The translations under genes were made by a program, and so were the position numbers. Source: CAIWHR01 sp963813415 (lineage in GTDB: Bacteria; Pseudomonadota; Gammaproteobacteria; Burkholderiales; Casimicrobiaceae). From it: a stretch of 64,000 bases of DNA. The number at the start of each line of letters is the position of its first letter. Within the stretch, counting starts at the first letter, position 1. The DNA lies in contig CAWEYW010000011.1 in the NCBI GenBank assembly GCA_963813415.1, forward strand, positions 248,001 to 312,000, read 5' to 3'. The notes beneath the pieces were generated by a model that saw only the letters and a program-made list of their open reading frames with translations, searched no databases and had not been told where the DNA came from. This document shows positions 61,935 to 64,000 of this stretch, piece by piece.

Positions 61935-61950
61935 TGTGACGCCGGTCACG
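61935..61950. promoter_or_regulatory. Crp-type operator upstream of the Gly-rich protein gene
   Basis: TGTGA-CGCCGG-TCACG, nine of ten half-site bases, 60 bp before the start codon at 61875. It is close in sequence to the sites at 45444 and 60611. Confidence 0.58.
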
Positions 61951-61972
61951 CAATGCTGGCCGATAAGCATGC

Positions 61973-61990
61973 GTTTGATTGACGTCAAAC
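61973..61990. promoter_or_regulatory. FNR-like palindrome
   Basis: GTTTGA-N6-TCAAAC, a perfect 6-bp inverted repeat that contains TTGAT-TGAC-GTCAA (one mismatch to the FNR box, at 61975-61988). It is about 105 bp upstream of the minus-strand gene's start and 24 bp beyond the Crp-type site, so the two regulators may act together. Confidence 0.5.
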
Positions 61991-62273
61991 GGATTGCGCG
62001 GCTCTTTGGCACACCATGATGTGCGGCGAGGCCGGCCAGGACTACAGTGGATCCGAGCAGCCCGACGTTTGGCGAAAGGCCATCCCGAGGGGTGCCATGG
62101 GGGAGCACGCGCGCCCTGCGCAGGCACTCGCCACGAACCGCGGTGCGATGACTGGCAGTGCCCCCGCACGGCTACATAACCTTCGTTGCGCGGGGCCGCG
62201 CTCGCCTCGTTCGCAGCGCAACCCTCGTGGGGTACCGGTATCGTGCTGGTGGCGCGCCATTGACGACGTTCCC

Positions 62274-63734
62274 ATGCCATTCATCGCGCTGTTGCGGGCG
62301 TGCAAGCGCCCGCTGCTTCTCCTGCTCGCGGCAGTGATGTGCGCGTCCGCTGCAGCGGCGCCCACGCCGCAGTTCTTCACGTATTACGCACTCGGCGGTG
62401 CGTTCGGGGAGGTGCGCGACCACGTGAACCTGCATTGGGTCATCAGCTGGACCGGCGACGCCGCCGAGATGAAAGCCCAGCTGCGCGATGCGAAGCAGGC
62501 AGGGCTTCGCGCGGTGCTGCATGCCGACGCTTTCTTTTTCGAGGGCAGCTGTCCCTACACTACCCGTGACGACGCGGTGGCGCGCTGGCATCGCTTCGCC
62601 ACGGAACTCGCGGCGGAAGCGCTGCTCGACACCGTCATTGCCGTATATCCCCTGGACGAGCCGGACCTGTGTGGCGTCAGCGACAGCGAGATGCAGGACG
62701 TGATCACCATGATCCACGCCGATCCGCTCACCCGCGACAAGAAGGTGGCGGGTCTGTTCACGGTCGACGTCGCGAAGAAGTGGGGCGGTCATTACCGGCT
62801 CACCCGCAGCGAGCATCGATACAGCGGCAGCCTGCGCGCGTTCGACTGGGTCGGCTTCGACTGCTACGGCTGCAACACGATCTTCTCGGAAACCGCGTGG
62901 GACACGTTGCGATTCGATGTCTCCAAGCCCGGATTCGTGACGATCCCCGGCCCGACGCTGTACGACAATTTCAAGTCGCAGCTGGACCTCACGCGCCAGC
63001 AGATCATCCTGGTACCGAAGGCGTCGATTGGTGGCCCGCTGTTCGCCGACTGGTACGACGACCCTGGTGCGTTCTATGCCCGGGCCGCGGCCGATCCGGA
63101 CGTCGCGCTACTGCTGCCGTTCACGTGGTTCGATCAGCCCGGCGGCGTGCAGGGCGTGCGCAGCATTCCGGCGCTGCTCACCGCGTATCGGAGCATCGGC
63201 AGGGACGTGGATGCACATCATCCGGAGGTCAGTGCGCACCGTGTCGTCATCACGCCGGCCGTGGAGTTCTACAACGCCGTACGCGACCACTTCTTCGTGA
63301 CCACGAATCCCGATGAGATCAGCCTGCTCGACACGGGAGTGTTCGAGGGCTGGGCCCGCACGGGGCAACAGTGGCGCGTGTTCGACGCCGCAACGCCCGG
63401 TGCGTCGCCCGTGTGCCGGTTCTATGGGCGTCCCGAGGCCGGGCTCGACAGCCACTTCTACAGCGGGTCCCCCGACGAATGCGCGTCGGTAACGGCACGC
63501 TTCGCGGCGGCCTGGCTGCTCGAGAGCGACAACGTGTTCAAGGCGCAGTTGCCCAACCTGGGAAACGGCGCGTGCCCGATCGCCACGGTTCCGCTTTATC
63601 GCTTGTACAACGCACGCGCTGACGCGAATCATCGCTTCGTGACCTCGCAACCCCTGCGGGAACTGATGGTGGCGCAGGGCTGGATCGCCGAAGGTTATGG
63701 CGACAACGCCGTGGCGCTTTGCGTGCCGGAGTAA
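62274..63734 (+). CDS. Secreted barrel-like protein with DUF5648-like tail (copy 4)
   Basis: A 486-residue exported protein. A signal peptide (RPLLLLLAAVMCASAAAA) is followed by about 290 residues with the look of a glycoside-hydrolase-type TIM barrel: WVISWTGDAAEMKAQLRDAK, RAVLHADAFFF, VIAVYPLDEPDLCG (acidic pair) and FDWVGFDCYGC; the acidic residues may be catalytic. No specific hydrolase family is recognised. The 150-residue tail has FYNAVRDHFFVT, GWARTG, VCRFYG, HFYSGSPDEC, CPIATVPLYRLYN, NHRF and GWIAEGYG. The ATG at 62274 is chosen for its signal peptide; earlier starts lack one. Confidence 0.77.
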   Translation: MPFIALLRACKRPLLLLLAAVMCASAAAAPTPQFFTYYALGGAFGEVRDHVNLHWVISWTGDAAEMKAQLRDAKQAGLRAVLHADAFFFEGSCPYTTRDDAVARWHRFATELAAEALLDTVIAVYPLDEPDLCGVSDSEMQDVITMIHADPLTRDKKVAGLFTVDVAKKWGGHYRLTRSEHRYSGSLRAFDWVGFDCYGCNTIFSETAWDTLRFDVSKPGFVTIPGPTLYDNFKSQLDLTRQQIILVPKASIGGPLFADWYDDPGAFYARAAADPDVALLLPFTWFDQPGGVQGVRSIPALLTAYRSIGRDVDAHHPEVSAHRVVITPAVEFYNAVRDHFFVTTNPDEISLLDTGVFEGWARTGQQWRVFDAATPGASPVCRFYGRPEAGLDSHFYSGSPDECASVTARFAAAWLLESDNVFKAQLPNLGNGACPIATVPLYRLYNARADANHRFVTSQPLRELMVAQGWIAEGYGDNAVALCVPE

Positions 63735-63790
63735 TGCCGCGGCGACCGGACACACGACGCACTGCTACCCGCACCGCTCAGCGAGCAACG

Positions 63791-64000
63791 CTACTGCCGC
63801 AACTCGACGATCCCTACCTGATTCACGAGGCTGTTCGCCACCACGGGATTGCCGTCCGGCGTCACGCTCATGTTGCGCACGATGTCGCCACCGCCGGGAA
63901 TCGCCCAGCTCTGGAACTGCCCGCTCTGCGGGTCGAAGCGAACGATCGTGTTGGGTTTCGCGAACGACTCGCTGTACCAGAGCGCACGAGTGGCGATCCG
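63791..64000 (-). CDS. Vgb-like beta-propeller protein, 3' end only
   Basis: The last 69 codons of a gene that continues beyond the window; no start is visible. The translated piece contains ALWYSESFAKPNTIVRFDP, FQSWAIPGGGDIVRNMSVTP and NPVVANSLVNQVGIVEL, the repeating strand pattern of virginiamycin-B-lyase-type beta-propellers. These are often exported and of unknown substrate in proteobacteria. It is convergent with the DUF5648-like gene, 56 bp apart. Confidence 0.65.
   Translation of the reverse strand, partial: RIATRALWYSESFAKPNTIVRFDPQSGQFQSWAIPGGGDIVRNMSVTPDGNPVVANSLVNQVGIVELRQ

Larger units (their letters stand above)
61876..62273. other. Regulatory gap with two operator-like palindromes
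   Basis: About 400 bp between divergent genes. It holds a Crp-type site (61935-61950) and a FNR-like palindrome (61973-61990), both nearer the minus-strand gene. The remaining 280 bp toward the plus-strand gene show nothing I can call. Confidence 0.5.

Overview
The window is GC-rich, densely packed chromosomal DNA that reads as a betaproteobacterium, probably Burkholderiales- or Nitrosomonadales-like. The basis is gene order and protein character: rph-rdgB-hemW in one run, a hemA/prfA/prmC neighbourhood, a pteridine reductase next to a COG1565 methyltransferase, and a low-oxygen/stress cluster with FNR and universal stress proteins. One tRNA (Ala, anticodon CGC) is present. I saw no rRNA, CRISPR array or intact insertion sequence. 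Species cannot be named from the sequence alone.

Layout. 0.2-3.4 kb: an MFS transporter and an FtsH-type protease. 3.4-9.2 kb: acyl-CoA synthetase, COG1565 methyltransferase, pteridine reductase, ChaC-type cyclotransferase and an amidase. 9.2-11.8 kb: hemW, rdgB and rph, overlapping or tightly spaced. 11.9-16.8 kb: IlvD/Edd sugar-acid dehydratase, a glycan pair (epimerase plus GT2) and an Ldh2-family dehydrogenase. 16.9-17.4 kb: a Cys-rich YgbA-like protein preceded by FNR-type boxes. 17.9-24.5 kb: prmC, a GNAT, prfA and hemA, with two secreted-protein genes carrying a DUF5648-like tail between prfA and hemA. 24.9-28.7 kb: recG, a RidA protein and a DedA-rhodanese fusion.

28.8-36.1 kb is an accessory stress region. 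It starts at tRNA-Ala with a decayed integrase whose frame runs into the last part of a zinc alcohol dehydrogenase. It continues with a TerC-UspA fusion, an FNR orthologue with all four cluster cysteines, two HPF/RaiA-like proteins, a tandem UspA, a zinc-ribbon protein, a Bax-inhibitor-1 membrane protein and an NhaR-like LysR regulator. This resembles low-oxygen-activated loci of Burkholderiales. FNR-type boxes elsewhere in the window (upstream of the YgbA-like gene, of ubiD and of a small periplasmic protein) are plausible targets.

36.8-54.9 kb is mixed: M1-type peptidase, ChaN-PDZ protein, UbiD decarboxylase, a CNNCH cytochrome, a third DUF5648-like protein, a UbiB-type kinase, small exported proteins, a collagen-like secreted protein interrupted by an in-frame amber codon, an MFS pump, exported MsrA, a YbaK deacylase, ArsC, RlmJ, a MazG-like hydrolase and DUF190. 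A 50-bp hairpin of REPIN type sits at 54.9 kb.

55-64 kb: a DUF2892 / RND adaptor / RND pump / DUF2892 operon, divergent from a Crp-family regulator with three cysteines. Near-identical TGTGA-N6-TCAC operators lie in front of this operon, in front of the next periplasmic-protein gene, and in front of the DUF5648-like gene at 44-45 kb, which suggests a small regulon. The window ends with a fourth DUF5648-like protein fused to a barrel-like domain and a truncated Vgb-like beta-propeller gene.
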